This document shows, one piece after another, positions 50,042-63,375 of a stretch of 64,000 nucleotides of DNA (position 1 is the stretch's first letter; each line of letters starts with the position of its first letter). The stretch is from Owenia fusiformis (Eukaryota > Annelida > Polychaeta > Sabellida > Oweniidae), in the NCBI GenBank assembly GCA_903813345.2, contig CAIIXF020000011.1, positions 35,932,166 through 35,996,165 of the forward strand. Reading direction: 5' to 3'. The notes beneath the pieces are model-generated. The model was given only the letters and a program-made list of their open reading frames with translations, was not told the DNA's origin and ran no database searches. A program made the position numbers and the translations under genes.

Positions 50042-52068
50042 CTGGAATGAAGTATTTGGAATTCAAGGTTACAATAAGGGTCATCTATCTTTCCCGAATG
50101 ACAATATACCCCCCTTTCTAACCAATAAAGTAACTACCTGGTCATTTAAGAAGCTCCCCAGTCGATCCTTTCTTGGAAAAAAATATATATATAAATATGC
50201 ACGTGTAATAATACAGGGTTCCCATAAACTATTATTATTCTGTTTTAAGTGTAAATAGACTTTACGGACAACCTGCATTTCAAGGTATGGTTAGGATTAC
50301 AAATTATGAAATAGCATTTTAGCATAAACTTCCGAGAGCTAAATCTATCTACTTTAAGGTACTTCCGTATGATCAGAAATTTGAAAGGCTTCCTCGGAAT
50401 GAAGGTCCATGTTCAGGTAAATAAATCTACCTTGATTATATCAGTTGGTAATCCATTTTATATGAAGAAAATTCGATGACCCACTTTTTGCAAGACGTAC
50501 ATAAATATACATATATAGTAGGTAACATTATGCATGAAACGTACATATCTATGCATGAACCTCATATCTATACATGAAATCTAACACAGGAATCCCTGCC
50601 AAACCCTGCCAAATAACAACAAACTAATTCAAATTAATACGCTACCAGTTAACCTTACTGACACTAGTGCAACTACTGAACTTCTACATGTACACTTACC
50701 CTTCCGAAGCTTTAATAATATGGATTAAGCAACACCGGGGTATTATATATAGCACGTCGACCAGATTATGTGCTTTCGACGCGTTCATACAAGTCCAATA
50801 TGGAGTCCCTAACTACTTCATCGATTCAATGTAAACAAACCTTATCTTTGGCGTACATTACCGGCCTCTATACGATCGAAATTACAATAGATTGAGTTGT
50901 TGAATCGAGGTTGAATCAATAGTACTTATTGACATATTTGTACATAAGTTACATTGAAAGATGTCGCTCATTTATACTTATAATAATTCATTTGATAGTT
51001 AAAAATCACATGATCAAATAGGCACGGGGTTGGATCTGATAATTTGTCCGCTGTGGAAGAGTCTCATGCTGGTGAGAATCCGCCATTGCGGACGAGAATT
51101 TTAACATATTCTTTTACAAAATTAAGCTAAAGAATAACGCGCCTGGTGTGCTTTTGTTAGAAGAACTACCAGAGGTCTCATTATCCGGTAAGCGCAAAAT
51201 TAGCGTTGCGTTGCGCTTGCAAATCAATATTTTTCGCAAGCGCAAATCGTTTTTTGCGTGGTATTACGGGCTTCACGCAAATACAGACGCAAAAAAGTAT
51301 GCTAACCGCATTTGTAAAAGGAGATCGCAAATAAATTAGAAACGTGGGAAATTTAATCTTAAGGCCTAAAATATATTTATGGAAAAACATCTCATGAATG
51401 GATCTTTTTCAAATATTTTGTAATTTAATTGATGTCTTATGAACATTGAATTATTTATTAAACTACGAAATGAAAAATTGAATGCATATTATCAAAAATG
51501 TTTTGGATTGTATCAGAAATATTTTGTAATTAAGATAACGTCTGCATTTGATCGAATTATCTAAATTGAGATGGAAACATAAGTGTCAAAATCAAATGAA
51601 TTGAAGTACGAAATACCAAATAGAATGCAGTGTCGAAAAAACTTAACATGTTTAAGATTGTATCGCCTGTTTTTGCAAATATTCTATACATGGTGGCATA
51701 ATGCGAATTTAGAAATATTTTGTAATTAAAATTGTGTCTCATGAATTTGAGTCTAAGATGAACACGTATGATTGAAAGCAAATAGAATGCATATTTTCAG
51801 AAACGTACTTTAGGACTGTAACACCTGCTTTTAAATCAATTATATGGTGGCAGATTACAAATCAGACCCTAGACTCTTAAGTTGTAGAACTGTCACGGTG
51901 GCTAATTGGTAACTGTATAACCATTTCAAGAACATGAATCCCTGAATCACATAATTGAAATACCCTGATCATTCTTATCATCAAGCATGATTGGACTTTT
52001 GGTTGAATCATTTTCGTAGGACGTCTAGGGCATAGTGTGACTCCATGGGGCAAAGTTGACAAGTTGGA
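50042..52068. other. Upstream region of the VWA gene, no further gene seen
   Basis: AT-rich, with no recognised coding sequence. It may contain the non-coding first exon and promoter of the VWA gene near 50700-50900. At 51190-51310 the phrase 'gcgcttgcaaa/ttttgcgt' is repeated several times (gcgcaa clusters). Otherwise nothing is seen. Confidence 0.4.
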
Positions 52069-52288
52069 TTTTGGCTTATACGGGATCCAATATGGGATCT
52101 GATATATGGGATTTTGGCTCATGAGGGATCCAATGTGGGATCTGATATATGGGATTTTGGCTTATACGGGATCCAATATGGGATGTGATATATGGGATTT
52201 GGGCTTATACGGGATCCAATATGGGATGTGATATATGGGATTTCGGCTTATACGGGATCCAATATGGGATGTGATATATGGGATTTTG
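52069..52288. repeat. 43-bp minisatellite, 5 copies
   Basis: Unit: ttttggcttatacgggatcc followed by aatatgggatgtgatatatg gga. One copy reads catgaggg instead of tacggg. Confidence 0.9.
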
Positions 52289-52911
52289 GCTGAGATCTGA
52301 GACAGGACGTTTTGAATATGAATTCTATTCCTGTTAATTTCCCTGGGAATAATATTATTATGAATTATCATATTAAAAAAGTGCATTGCATTGACATTTG
52401 TCTGAGGATAGCAAGTGTTGTGTATAAGGTCAAGTAGCATAGACATAAAGGCTAGTTTCAATTTAACAAAAAAAATCACTAAAAAATTGTTTGATTTGCC
52501 CTGAGTTATTTCATGTTAATCTGTTCACTCGTTTTTGCTTCCTCCCCAGGTTGAAGTGAATAGAGGAAAGATCAACCTGATAATTTATGACATTTGTCCT
52601 TATTACCACTAATTTCTCTTGAGGGCGTAACAATTGTGACATAGACTGCTAGAATCAAAATCAAATGAATTAGTAGAAAATCTGTTAAGGTAAGTCAAGT
52701 AGAATAAGAAATTTGGTTAATTAAGGTAGGCAGAGAGGAATTAGTTGATTGATGAATTAATGTAGTCAGAGTGGAATGAGTAATCTGACAAATTAAAGAG
52801 AGAATCAGATCTAGCGAGCAGCCTCACAGAAAATTGTTTCAATTTTAGAATATTTCTGGCTTAGGCCTATGTCATTCCTTTTCATGTCTATTTCCTAAAA
52901 ATCCCAAAGTT

Positions 52912-54205
52912 AACACTGAGAAGAATGAGTAACATAACTAATTAAGGTAGACAGAGTAGAATGAGTGACCTGACTAATTAAGGTAGACAGAGTAGAATGA
53001 GTGATCTGACTAATTAAGGTAGACAGAGTAGAATGAGTGATCTGACTAATTAAGGTAGTTAGAGTAGAATGAGTGATCTGACTAATTAAGGTAGACGGAG
53101 TAGAATGAGTGATCTGACTAATTAAGGTAGACAGAGAAGAATGAGTTATATGACTAATTAAGGTAGACAGAGTAGAATGAGTGATCTGACTAATTAAGGT
53201 AGACAGAGTAGAATGAGTGATCTGACTAATTAAGGTAGTTAGAGTAGAATGAGTGATCTGACTAATTAAGGTAGACAGAGTAGAATGAGTGATCTGACTA
53301 ATTAAGGTAGACAGAGTAGAATGGGTGATCTGACTTATTAAGGTAGACAGAGTAGAATGAGTGATCTGACTAATTAAGGTAGACAGAGTAGAATGAGTGA
53401 TCTGACTAATTAAGGTAGACAGAGTAGAATGAGTGATCTGACTAATTAAGGTAGTTAGAGTAGAATGAGTGGTCTGACTAATTAAGGTAAACAGAGTAGA
53501 ATGAGTGATCTGACTAATTAAGGTAGACAGAGAAGAATGAGTTATATGACTAATTAAGGTAGGAAGAGTAGAATGAGTGATATGACTGATTAAGGTAGAC
53601 AGAGAAGAATGAGTTATATGACCAATTAAGGTAGACAGAGAAGAATGAGTTATATGACTAATTAAGGTAGGAAGAGTAGAATGAGTGATATGACTGATTA
53701 AGGTAGGAAGAGTAGAATGAGTGACTTTACTAATTAACACTGAGAAGAATGAGTAACATGACTAATTAAGGTAGACAGAGTAGAATGAGTGATCTGACTA
53801 ATTAAGGTAGACAGAGTAGAATGAGTGATCTGACTAATTAAGGTAGACAGAGAAGAATGAGTTATATGACTAATTAAGGTAGGAAGAGTAGAATGAGTGA
53901 TATGACTGATTAAGGTAGACAGAGAAGAATGAGTTATATGACCAATTAAGGTAGACAGAATAGAATTAGTGATATGACTAATTAAGGTAGACAGAGTAGA
54001 ATGAGTGATATGATATGACTAATTAAGGTAGGAAGAGTAGAATGAGTCATCTGACTGATTAAGGCAGTCAGAGTAGAATGAGTGATCTGACTAATTAAGG
54101 TAGACAGAGTAGAATGAGTGATCTGATAATGAAGATAGGAAGAGTAGAATGAGAAATATGACTAATTAAGGTAGACAGAGTGGAATAAGTAATCTGGTTA
54201 ATTAA
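52912..54205. repeat. 36-bp minisatellite, ~35 copies, with higher-order duplication
   Basis: The unit is gtagacagagtagaatgagt plus gatctgactaattaag. Because 36 is a multiple of 3 the minus strand reads open for 276 codons (LISQITHSTLST repeated), which is an artefact. The junction phrase aacactgagaagaatgagta occurs at 52912 and again at 53737, showing a larger ~825-base duplication within the array. Confidence 0.95.
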
Positions 54206-54941
54206 TAACATACTATTGCTATTTTGTCTAATAACTAAAAACTCCTAGGTAAATGAATCCTTTCATAGTCATCAGGGCTTACACTGTATATACCATGAGC
54301 ATGCAACGTAAAATGTATTTTTTGTAACCTACAAGCTAACTAATATCATAACAAATGTGAACAATGTAATGCAATATAACACTTAGCAATCATAACAATG
54401 TAATATGATACTACACAACCCAGAAACCTTGCAACAAAGCAATTAACCACAGATCAATAAACCTTATTCCCTGGGTGCATGTGCACTCTAGATCCATGAG
54501 TAAATTCAGATTATCACCTTTTTAAATAGCTGACATTACATACAGCTTGGTTATGGAATGAATGTGGGGATATGCTTGGTTGGATAACAGAGACCTAGAA
54601 TTCTTATATTCAATTTGCTTTATTGTATTTAGTTCACAGGGTTCTTTTTGCAATTCAAATATACTATCATTCATTTATCGAAAATGACATTGTCCAGGTC
54701 TTTAAGCAATGGATAAACATTAACAATGAGTCTTGGGTATGAAGACAAAAAGGCTCAAAATAGTGTGGCACAAAGGAGGACTGACTGTCAAGCGCAGTGC
54801 ACGAAAGCTTAACTAATTACACCATATTTATTCATTCAATAGTTGAATATAGTAAACACAAGAGACCTACCTCATAGTCAGTACATTCTAAAACCCAGTA
54901 CTCATAGTTTATCCTTAACAGAAAAATAAGATTTATTTTAT
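54206..54941. other. Unique AT-rich spacer
   Basis: Nothing recognised: no exon, inverted repeat or tandem unit stands out between the two minisatellites. Confidence 0.4.
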
Positions 54942-57260
54942 ATTCAACTGGAGGTATTGTGATAAATGTAAGTAAGTGAGTGGGCTATAATAAGTCCAGC
55001 CTCAGTGCACTGCATTTAACATAACAGGTACAATGATTTATTTTGTATTGACTATTCAACTGGAGGTATTGTGATAAATGTAAGTAAGTGAGTGGGCTAT
55101 AATAAGGCCAGCTTCAGTGCACTGCATTTAACATAACAGGTACAATGATTTATTTTGTATTGACTATTCAACTGGAGGTATTGTGATAAATGTAAGTAAG
55201 TGAGTGGGCTATAATAAGTCCAGCTTCAGTGCACTGCATTTAACAGAACGGGTATGATGTAAAATTTGATTTATTTTGTATTGACTATTCAGCTGGAGGT
55301 CTTAAACTGGAGGTATTGTGATAAATGTAAGTAAGTGAGTGGGTTATAATAAGTCCAGCTTCAGTGCACTGCATTTAACAGAACGGGTACAATGTAAAAT
55401 TTGATTTATTTTGTATTGACTATTCAACTGGAGGTCTTAAACTGGAGGTATTGTGATAAATGTAAGTAAGTGAGTGGGCTATAATAAGTCCAGCTTCAGT
55501 GCACTGCATTTAACAGAACGGGTACAATGTAAAATTTGATTTATTTTGTATTGACTATTCAACTGGACACTCTAAAAAATGAATTACTTGAGTATTTCCC
55601 AAGTATTTCCCAAGTATAAAAATTACTTAAAGTTAAATACTTAGTTTTACTTCATTTTACTTAGGATTAACTTATATTGTCATTTTGAGTTTTTTAATTG
55701 CTTAATTATGTAAATGAGTATTACAATTACTACAGTAAGTATTTCAATTTCTCTCCTTGCATTAGTAAATTCACCATAAATGAATTACTTAAAAATTATT
55801 CAGTAGTTCAAGATTATTTAAGTAATTTTTGACTTAAAATGAGTAGTACAATTTCTCAATATAAGGAAATCCAAGTAATAATTTTTAAGAGTGGAGGTCT
55901 TAAACTGGAGGTATTGTGATAAATGTAAGTAAGTGAGTGGGCTATAATAAGTCCAGCTTCAGTGCACTGAATTTAACAGAACGGGTACAATGTAAAATTT
56001 GATTTATTTTGTATTGACTATTCAACTGGAGGTCTTAAACTGGAGGTATTGTGATAAATGTAAGTAAGTGAGTGGGTTATAATAAGTCAAGCTTCAGTGC
56101 ACTGCATTTAACAGAACAGGTACAATGTAAAATTTGATTTATTTTGTATTGACTATTCAACTGGAGGTCTTAAACTGGAGGTATTGTGAAAAATGTAAGT
56201 AAGTGAGTGGGTTATAATAAGTCCAGCTTCAGTGCACTGCATTTAACAGAACGGGTACAATGTAAAATTTGATTTATTTTGTATTGACTATTCAACTGGA
56301 GGTCTTAAACTGGAGGTATTGTGATAAATGTAAGTAAGTGAGTGGGTTATAATAAGTCTAGCTTCAGTGCACTGCATTTAACACGGGTACAATGTAAAAT
56401 TTGATTTATTTTGTATTGACTATTCAACTGGAGGTCTTAAACTGGAGGTATTGTGATAAATGTAAGTAAGTGAGTGGGTTATAATAAGTCCAGCTTCAGT
56501 GCACTGCATTTAACAGAACAGGTACAATGTAAAATTTGATTTATTTTGTATTGACTATTCAACTGGAGGTCTTAAACTGGAGGTATTGTGATAAATGTAA
56601 GTAAGTGAGTGGGCAATAATAAGTCCAGCTTCAGTGCACTGCATTTAACAGAACGGGTATGATGTAAAATTTGATTTATTTTGTATATTCAACTGGAGGT
56701 CTTAAACTGGAGGTATTGTGATAAATGTATGTAAGTGAGTGGGCTATAATAAGTCAAGCTTCAGTGCACTGCATTTAACAGAACAGGTACAATGTAAAAT
56801 TTGATTTGTTTTGTATTGACTATTCAACTGGAGGTATTGTGAAATGTAAATAAGTGAGTGGGCTATGATAAGTTCAGCTTCAGTGCACTGCATTTAACAG
56901 AACAGGTACAATGACAAATTTGATTATTTTGTATTGACTATTCAACTGGAGGTATTGTGAAATGTAAGTAAGTGAGTGGGCTATAATAAGTCCAGCTTCA
57001 GTGCACTGCATTTAGCAGAACGGGTACAATTAGAATTTGATTTATTTTGTATTGACTATTCAACTGGAGGTGTTGTGATAAATGTAAGTGAGTGGGCTAT
57101 AATAAGTCCAGCTTCAGTGCACTGCATTTAACAGAACGGGTACAATGTAAAATTTGATTTATTTTGTATTGACTATTCAACTGGAGGTATTGTGATAAAT
57201 GTAAGTGAGTGGGCTATAACAATAAGCCCACCTTCCGTGCACTGCATTAAACATGGCAGG
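54942..57260. repeat. ~135-bp satellite, ~17 copies
   Basis: Units share 'ggaggtattgtgataaatgt', 'aagtaagtgagtgggctata', 'cttcagtgcactgcatttaa' and 'ttgatttattttgtattgac'. Long units (~135) carry an extra ctggaggtcttaaa block; units at both ends (~110-118) lack it, so the long form arose inside the array. Interrupted by the element at 55568-55893. Confidence 0.95.
55568..55893. mobile_element. 326-bp MITE inserted inside the satellite
   Basis: The ends CACTCTAAAAAATGAATTAC and the inverted GTAATAATTTTTAAGAGTG run ~20 bases. The neighbouring satellite units give the empty site directly (aactggaggtct): the insertion splits it with a 2-3 base duplication (GA or GGA). The interior is AT-rich with repeated 'attactta' and no open frame. 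Confidence 0.85.
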
Positions 57261-57710
57261 TAAATGTAAAATTTGATTTCATTTTGTATTTACAATTCAA
57301 CTATTATTGAGTGAGTGAATATAGGATGTAATTAGTTCAGCTTCATTGCACTGCATGTGACAGTCCAGATGTGAACATTGAATTTGAATATAGCAGAATA
57401 ATTGTATGTAAGTTAAGATCAATAATGTAGATAGCAACACCAATTAATCAATTGTTTTATTCTAAAGACTCCTCAGTGAAAAGAGAAGGGTTTATGTACA
57501 GTTGTATATTGTTTTTAGGGGATTGAAACTATCAAAAACTGTGAATTGTCATTTATGCCACACTTGTTCTTTATAGCTTGCCAAGTGTCCATTCTTTAAA
57601 CAAAAGGAATAAAATATATTTTCATTTTGATGCAACCGTACATTCTTTAAAATAAATTACAGCTGATTCTATTGTGTCGCTACATAAATGGGGTTTAAAA
57701 AAACAAAATA

Positions 57711-58581
57711 CACTGTGATATTTCACTCTTTTGCCAATAATGGTACTGCTCAGTGCATAAACCAATGCACTGTGATATGTCACTATTTTGCCAATAATGG
57801 TACTGCTCAGTGCATAAACCAAAATGCACTGTGATATGTCGCTCTTTTGCCAATAATGGTACTGCTCAGTGCATAAACCAAAATGCACTGTGGTATGTCG
57901 CTCTTTTGCCAATAATGGTACTGCTCAGTGCATAAACCAAAATGCACTGTGATATTTCACTCTTTTGCCAATAATGATCGATACTGCTCAGTGCATAAAC
58001 CAAAATGCAATGTGATATGTCGCTCTTTTGCCAATAATGGTACTGCTCAGTGCATAGACCAAAATGCACCGTGATATGTCGCTCTTTTGCCAATAATGGT
58101 ACTGCTCAGTGCATAAATCAAAAATCACTTTGACGCTCTTTTGCCAATAATGGTACTGCTCAGTGCATAAACCAAAATGCAATGTGATATGTCGCTCTTT
58201 TGCCAATAATGGTACTGCTCAGTGCATAGACCAAAATTCACAGTGATATGTCGCTCTTTTGCCAATAATGGTACTGCTCAGTGCATAAACCCAAATTCAC
58301 TTTGATATGTCGCTCTTTTGCCAATAATGGTACTACTTGGTGCATAAACCAAAATGCACTTTGATATGTCGCTCTTTTGCCAATAATGGTACTACTTAGT
58401 GCATAAACCAAAATGCACTTTGATATGTCGCTCTTTTGCCAATAATGGTACTGATCAGTGCATAAACCATAATGCACTGTGATATGTCACTCTTTTGCCA
58501 ATAATGGTACTGCTCAGTGCATAAACCAAAATGCACTGTGATATGTCACTCTTTTGCCAATAATGGTACTGCTCAGTGCAT
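57711..58581. repeat. 59-bp minisatellite, ~14 copies
   Basis: Unit: gctcttttgccaataatggt, actgctcagtgcataaacca, aaatgcactgtgatatgtc. Open frames on the minus strand (MAKERH..VHFGLCTEQYHY) are artefacts. Confidence 0.95.
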
Positions 58582-59080
58582 AGTGAAACCATATTGCATT
58601 GTAAATTTATATTTCTGCTTTTATTCAATGCATTGAAAATGGACAGACTTGGCATATTTGAATTTGCATTGAAATACATGAAGCACAAAATATATATTAT
58701 CATATTATGGCCCCTATTATCACAGGTTATGGTAGTTATTTCTTATTCCTTTGGGCATATCCTGTATAGCTGGTGACATTTACATTTAATATCTTGCATA
58801 CTAACAACCATGATCAAGCACAATAACCAGGAAGATTATATCTATTTAACTGTACAGGTGAGTATTAAATTGATTGATTTACCAGATGTATTTTACAAGT
58901 CAGTCATAGGTTACAACTTTCAAAGTTTGAATTTGTCTAGGCAGTCTTAAGGGTGACAGGATGTCAAATAAGCCTCATTCCCCTGCTACAGCTAAATCCT
59001 TAAATGATGGTACCTAGTGTGATATACCATTGGAAAGATCATCCAAAGATATGTTATATCACCAACACGATGGTACTATT

Positions 59081-59762
59081 TCTTGGTGTGATTGGACTGA
59101 ATTGGGCAAGCTGGGATTATTCTTGGTGTGATCGGACTTGATTGGACTGAATTGGGCAAGCTGGGATTATTCTTGGTGTGATCGGACTGGATTGGACTTA
59201 ATTGGGCAAGCTGGGATTATTCTTGGTGTGATCGGACTGGATTGGACTTAATTGGGCAAGCTGGGATTATTCTTGGTGTGATCGGACTGGATTGGACTTA
59301 ATTGGGCAAGCTGGGATTATTCTTGGTGTGATCGGACTGGATTGGACTGAATTGGGCAAGCTGGGATTATTCTTGGTGTGATCGGACTGGATTGGACTGA
59401 ATTGGGCAAGCTGGGATTATTCTTGGTGTGATCGGACTGGATTGGACTGAATTGGGCAAGCTGGGATTATTCTTGGTGTGATCGGACTGGATTGGACTTA
59501 ATTGGGCAAGCTGGGATTATTCTTGGTGTGATCGGACTGGATTGGACTTAATTGGGCAAGCTGGGATTATTCTTGGTGTGATCGGACTGGATTGGACTGA
59601 ATTGGGCAAGCTGGGATTATTCTTGGTGTGATCGGACTGGATTGGACTGAATTGGGCAAGCTGGGATTATTCTTGGTGTGATCGGACTGGATTGGACTGA
59701 ATTGGGCAAGCTGGGATTATTCTTGGTGTGATCGGACTGGATTGGACTGAATTGGGCAAGAT
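59081..59762. repeat. 50-bp minisatellite, ~13.5 copies
   Basis: Unit: tcttggtgtgatcggactgg followed by attggacttaattgggcaag and ctgggattat. Copies are nearly identical apart from actta/actga; the first unit is truncated. Confidence 0.95.
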
Positions 59763-62700
59763 AGGACCTTTTCCTGATGTGGATGGCTTAAATTTCCTTA
59801 TTCAAATTTTTGGATGTTTTTTCCAATAGTATCCAATTTATGCTTTCTTGTCTGGTTTCGTCTTGTTAATTAAGTCTTTTTGTCTCCTTAGATTACACAT
59901 TTTAATTGAATTGGACTGGTCGACCCACAGAGACTAATTAACTATAGACTGAACTTTACATCTAATACTCTTGGTATGAGGGTAATGAGGACAGGTATAT
60001 ATGATATAATGTTTCTTATGATCACAAATCTCACATCATTAAACCTATAGAATATGTCTCGATATCTCATTGATTTTCTCAGTGGAAGAAATAGTTTAGT
60101 GGGTGGAACTATTGTTTAGTCCTCATAATTGTGTTTGTGTAGGTGTGTGGAACAAAAATATCATCCTGGTCAGTGGCCCGGTGGTCTGTGGTCTCCCTAG
60201 TCAGTGGTACGTATCTGCGTTTCATTAAAAGCAGATTTTTTTTTAATATCAACATAATGCGTGATTTGCGTGTTATATTATCGCAAATTGATGTGTGATT
60301 TCAATTTTTCCAGCAAATGCGTGACACTAGTCAGTGGTCCCTACTTTAGTCCCAGGTTAGTGGTCCCCTTGATTCATAGTCCCCTGGTCTGTGGTCCCCT
60401 TTGTTTATGGTCCCCTTGTCTGAAGTCTTCTTGTCAGTGGTCCCTTGGTTCAAAGTCACCTGGTATCTTTATATTATTTTGATAATGTTTTTCATGAAAA
60501 TTTAATACCAATTCTACTTTTCCTTGGATTCATGCATCAATTTTAAATATTTTACATCCTGAGAAATTAAATTATTGAACGTGCATCTAAAATGAATATG
60601 TAAGTGGAAGAATTGAGATAATATGTTGTATATATACCAAATATTACATTCTATTGAGGTGAATATATGTTCATCTTTCCCTCAGTATATTTCCCGCAGC
60701 CCGAAGGGCAAGGGAAATATACCTGAGGGAAAGATGAACATGTATTTACCGAAAATAGAACGGAATATTTGATTTATTATACAAATTAGGTGTATTTTTA
60801 GAACTATTTAAACACATAAATAAGCTACAATACATGTGCTCATTGAATAACCAAGATACATGTAAGCCTACAGCCACTTAGTCGATGCAAGATATTGCCT
60901 TCTTTCATCCTTAAAAGTCGCACGTGCAAGATGTCTTGTGACATCACTGGTTTATAAACATCAACAAAAGTGGCAACGGATACAGAATTGCTATGCGTAT
61001 CCAAGTATTTTCTACAATATTGTTGTGACGTCATAACAAAGGCATAACATCCGGGACTTTCTACCGTGGTATATACACCGTGGTATATACAGTTGAAAAC
61101 GAGGCTGCAGCTGGAGATTGCAGGAAACAATGAAATACACCCTAATATTTTTAATCATGTGATCGGTTCTTATCCAATGAGAAAGCGAGAAACATTTCAA
61201 TGATATAATAAATGTACATACAATCCTCTAAATGTCTCATTTCAGTTATTTATAACATATATTAACTGAGGTAAAATAACTTCATATTTGATATCAAAGT
61301 TCAAAGTGCATTTCATTACTTCCACAAAAGGCTAATTCAAACTATGTATACCAAACTTAACTGTTCCATTCGTGTTATATCTGAACTTTGAATATATTAG
61401 GGTTGAAAGCATTGTTATATGTTGAGATTAATGAATAATATTATAATCTGAATTACTTCACCTACTTGAATACTTGTAGGAATTGCATTCCGATTATGAA
61501 GAGGGTCATAGTTTAGATGAGATTAATAGAGCAATATCAATACCTGATATTATATCAATTATAATCTGAAGTGAGCAAATGTGGTAAAGGCGTTGATTTG
61601 TCCAGGGGATTGATTTGTCTTGATATGGCGGGAAAGGAGTGGTATCAATATGGAGAACTTTTTGAACACACTATAAAAAATCTAAAAATTTAACACATCG
61701 TCAATTTAATGGTCATATTTTGAAATGAAATGAAACATCCCCCGAACCTCATTGGAACAAAACGGCATAAACACAACATGTTTAGGTCTCTCAATATTGC
61801 AACTGTACAAAGGAAATTTGGGTTGAAACTATAAAAGTATCTCGTTAATGAAAGAAAAGGTTTATCTTGATTTTTATCTACTTTGGGGGGATTTTGTTTT
61901 AAAAATATGATAACAAAAACAGTTATATAAAATATTTCTAAATAATTTTCGCATTAAATTGTTGTCAATCAGTCAACATTACATACATTTTTTTACATAA
62001 TGTTTTCAATGATTGGTTTAAGAGAAAAACATTGTTGTATTCAGTTCTCGATATCGATACCAATCCTTTAAATACATCATTTCAAAATATAATATAACAA
62101 AATGTCAATAATTTTCTTTTCCAAGATCACAAACTGACACTTCATCATCATTAGGTGTCTACTGTTGGTGTAGTACATCTTTGAATATCACTTATGTTTC
62201 GTGACCATGGAGATGCCCCCTCCCTTTAGATGATCATTGTGACCATTTGATACTAAAATGTGAGACATCTAGTTGATTAATGCATCTATATAATCCTCAT
62301 TTTTTCACCCCAAATATCGGACACATCCTTTTTATCGATCTTTAAAACCAAACATTATTAGATTTGTGGAAAGTAACACCCTTAATGATTGGTTTTCAAA
62401 ACTGTCTGGCTTAATTAAGTACTGTGTCACTTGTGTTTGCATTCATCCAATATTGCCCTTTGTGTAAGGTACATTACTATGTATATATCCCCTGTTCAGA
62501 TAATCAGAGCTATAGATTAATCAATACATTGTGCTTTATCTTGGAATAGTCTTTATGTGAACCTGTTTCATCATTAACAAAGGTATAATCCATCTTGAAG
62601 ATCTAAGAAGAAGCAGCAAAAGGTGACAGACAAAAGACTATTGCAAATCATAGCAAGAAAAAGAAACGTCTAAGCACAACTGATTAAAGATTATGCACAA

Positions 62701-62904
62701 AGGGATAATTTCAAAAACTCCCTTCCTCTCCTACCATTGTACACATTATCATTTAGACTAATTGTGCCAAGTATATCTTTGTAGCCTTTTAACATCTTGT
62801 CAGAGTATCTTTGTAGCCTTTTCACATCCTTTCTCAACTAATACAGTAGTTCAGCCATGCCTGGACGCATGCCCATACTTATTCTTAACCGGACACTTTA
62901 AGTA
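59763..62904. other. Gene-free stretch with one foldback
   Basis: No supported exon. It contains 'agtggtcccc' style imperfect repeats at 60170-60470, the foldback at 60637, and a doubled 'accgtggtatatacacc' near 61064-61090. Nothing else was recognised. Confidence 0.4.
60637..60772. repeat. ~60-bp-arm palindrome
   Basis: GTTCATCTTTCCCTCA near 60670 pairs with TGAGGGAAAGATGAAC near 60738 around a short cccgaaggg-type loop, and pairing extends outward with mismatches to caaatatt / aatatttg. It is probably a foldback MITE. Confidence 0.7.
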
Positions 62905-63375
62905 CTTTGAGTGAGTAATCTTGTAATTAAGGTAGGCAGAGTAGAATAAATAATCCTGTAATTAAGGTAGGCAGAGTAGAATAAGTAATCTTGTAATTAA
63001 GGTAGGCGGAGTAGAATAAGTAATCTTGTAATTAAGGTAGGCGGAGTAGAATAAGTAATCTTGTTATTAAGGTAGGCAGAGTAGAGTGAGTAATCTTGTA
63101 ATAAAGGTAGGCGGAGTAGAATAAGTAATCTTGTAATTAAGGTAGGCGGAGTAGAGTTAGTAATCTTGCAATTAAGGTAGGCAGAGTAGAGTGAGTGATC
63201 TTGTAATAAAGGTAGGCAGAGTAGAATAAGTTATCTTGTAATTAAGGTTGGCAGAGTAGAGTGCGTAATCTTGTAATTAAGGTAGGCGGAATAGAATAAG
63301 TAATCTTGTAATTGAGGTAGGCAGAGTAGAGTGAGTAATTTGGCTAATTTAGGTAGGGAGAGTAGAAATAGTAAA
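62905..63375. repeat. 35-bp minisatellite, ~13 copies, related to the 52.9-kb array
   Basis: Unit: gtaggcagagtagaataagt plus aatcttgtaattaag. It is clearly the same ancestral sequence as the 36-bp unit at 52912-54205 (gtagacagagtagaatgagt gatctgactaattaag), one base shorter and separately homogenised. Confidence 0.95.

Noticed and set aside
52910-53740. 276-codon minus-strand open frame (LISQITHSTLST repeats)
   Set aside because: It is the translation of a 36-bp minisatellite, whose length is a multiple of three; there is no start context or non-repetitive part.
57622-58703. Several minus-strand frames beginning MAKERH
   Set aside because: Frames through a 59-bp minisatellite; none leaves the repeat with sensible sequence.
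57711-59762. CRISPR-like arrays
   Set aside because: Units are contiguous with no unique spacers, and the genome is eukaryotic.
60261-60482. 73-codon frame rich in Pro/Leu/Ser
   Set aside because: It covers an imperfect 'agtggtcccc' repeat; no gene evidence.
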